From the NCBI GenBank assembly GCA_951640165.1, contig OX621252.1, positions 2,636,501 to 2,700,500 on the forward strand: a stretch of DNA of 64,000 bases. The letters are read 5' to 3'. This DNA comes from Pseudoips prasinana. Its lineage: Eukaryota > Arthropoda > Insecta > Lepidoptera > Nolidae. Each line of letters opens with the position of its first letter. Position 1 is the stretch's first letter. Below, piece by piece: positions 63,066 to 64,000 of the stretch. The notes beneath the pieces are model-generated. The model was not told where the DNA came from and did not search any database. It saw only the letters and a program-made list of their open reading frames with translations. Both the position numbers and the translations under genes were made by a program.

Positions 63066-64000
63066 GTTAAAATCTCTAAAAATCGATAACTACCTACCTA
63101 GGTGTTTTTGTGAAAGTTAATTCATGATTGGGAAAAAATTAGGTTCTTGTTTAATATATATCAACTATTATTTATTTTAGATTTTAAGACCCTTTTGGTA
63201 GTTGAAAACGCCGCATCCAAAAAATACTGTTGTGGAACAAACAAATGAAATCCTCTCATGTGATCCCGCTTTTAACGTGAAACCTGTATTTTGAAATTTC
63301 AAGATCTTTTTCATGTAAGGAATATCTGAAGTCATTGTAAGTTTAGGTATAGCATAACTAAGTGGAGGTTAAGTTACTATATGTGAGTGAAATAATGGAA
63401 CTTCTCACGAAGCGCTTCAACAATCTATACGTAGGTACCTACGTGGACAAGAATTTACTTAAAAAAAATTATCAGAAATATATTTGAAGTAAGTTCCAGA
63501 ATCAAAAACTTGGCCTTAGCAACATCTTCTGCCAGAATACCTACTTACGAGAAAATTGTAAGCCGTCTGAACAAGCAATTAAACTGATTCCGTTTTAATC
63601 TGGTTTGACTTGGTTTAATCTGAGTTTAGCATCGAATTTTATCGAACAGGATTTAGATGGTTTCGAAATAGCATGCACGGGAATAAAAATAGCGCTTCGA
63701 TAATCTATACGTAAAATTATCTTTATATACCTCTGTACTTTTCATTCCACATCATCCTACATTTACCTGTTTACGCAAAACTTGGAAGGAAAGCTTATTT
63801 TTTTTCTAATGAACCACAAATCTTAACCACATGAATTTCAACCACACATTTAGAATAAACAGCTGCTGGCGCCCCCAGTAAAATAAAAATGATAACTGTT
63901 TGTTTCAGTAGCGAGAGACGATATAAATATAAACCTTCATTCTTAGAATATTCAAAACAATACACTACCATCTAGTGACTAATAGAAGAACTTAAACCAT
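63066..64000. other. Right-edge stretch, nothing recognised
   Basis: AT-rich. The words AGCGCTTCGATAATCTATAC + GTA (63694) and AGCGCTTCAACAATCTATAC + GTA (63412) are near-duplicates 280 bp apart. No gene was recognised. Confidence 0.35.

Overview
The window is eukaryotic and almost certainly lepidopteran (moth or butterfly) nuclear DNA. It is AT-rich and gene-poor. It is dense in moth/butterfly-type repeats: 'ACTAGCTGTGCCCCGCGG' dispersed repeats, tRNA-derived SINEs, RTE and CR1/Jockey LINE fragments, and mariner. No species can be named from the sequence alone.

The only host gene I can support is on the minus strand. It is the 5' part of scarecrow (scro), the insect NK2.1 / NKX2-1 (TTF-1) homeobox gene. 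Coding exon 1 (45723-45949) carries the N-terminal TN motif. Exon 2 (29970-30163) carries the conserved ADLPHYGDMR...GWYPASNDPRFA block. Both exons have GT/AG splice sites, and the phases match across a 15.56-kb intron. The homeodomain exon is not in the window and should lie left of base 1. Everything from 1 to 29969 would then be intron 2, and everything right of about 46.15 kb is 5' flank. The only strong CpG-rich island (about 45.47-46.15 kb) covers exon 1 and a TATA-less promoter with CCAAT and GC boxes.

The rest is a transposon landscape. (1) Two nearly identical DD34D mariners (9084-10360 and 57892-59179): the right copy has an intact transposase and the left one is frameshifted by an 11-bp deletion. 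(2) A 5'-truncated CR1/Jockey-type LINE (about 30171-32530) with an open reverse transcriptase, whose 5' end abuts the splice acceptor of scro exon 2. (3) A 2.54-kb DNA transposon (21486-24028) with 17-bp TIRs, an AAAG target duplication and a decayed transposase. (4) A 1.17-kb TA-flanked element (49317-50486). (5) Fold-back MITEs, a roughly 290-bp MITE in three copies, a SINE family whose head resembles 5S rRNA (at least seven copies), several tRNA-derived SINE families, and decayed LINE pieces, often nested.

The most interesting points are the LINE placed against a developmental-gene splice site, the 5S-headed SINE family, the unfamiliar 2.54-kb DNA transposon, a short tRNA-headed retroposon with a foldable cloverleaf and 15-bp target duplications, and a run of TCGG at exact 10-bp spacing. 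Stretches between repeats inside the scro introns contain candidate regulatory patches, but these are inference only.
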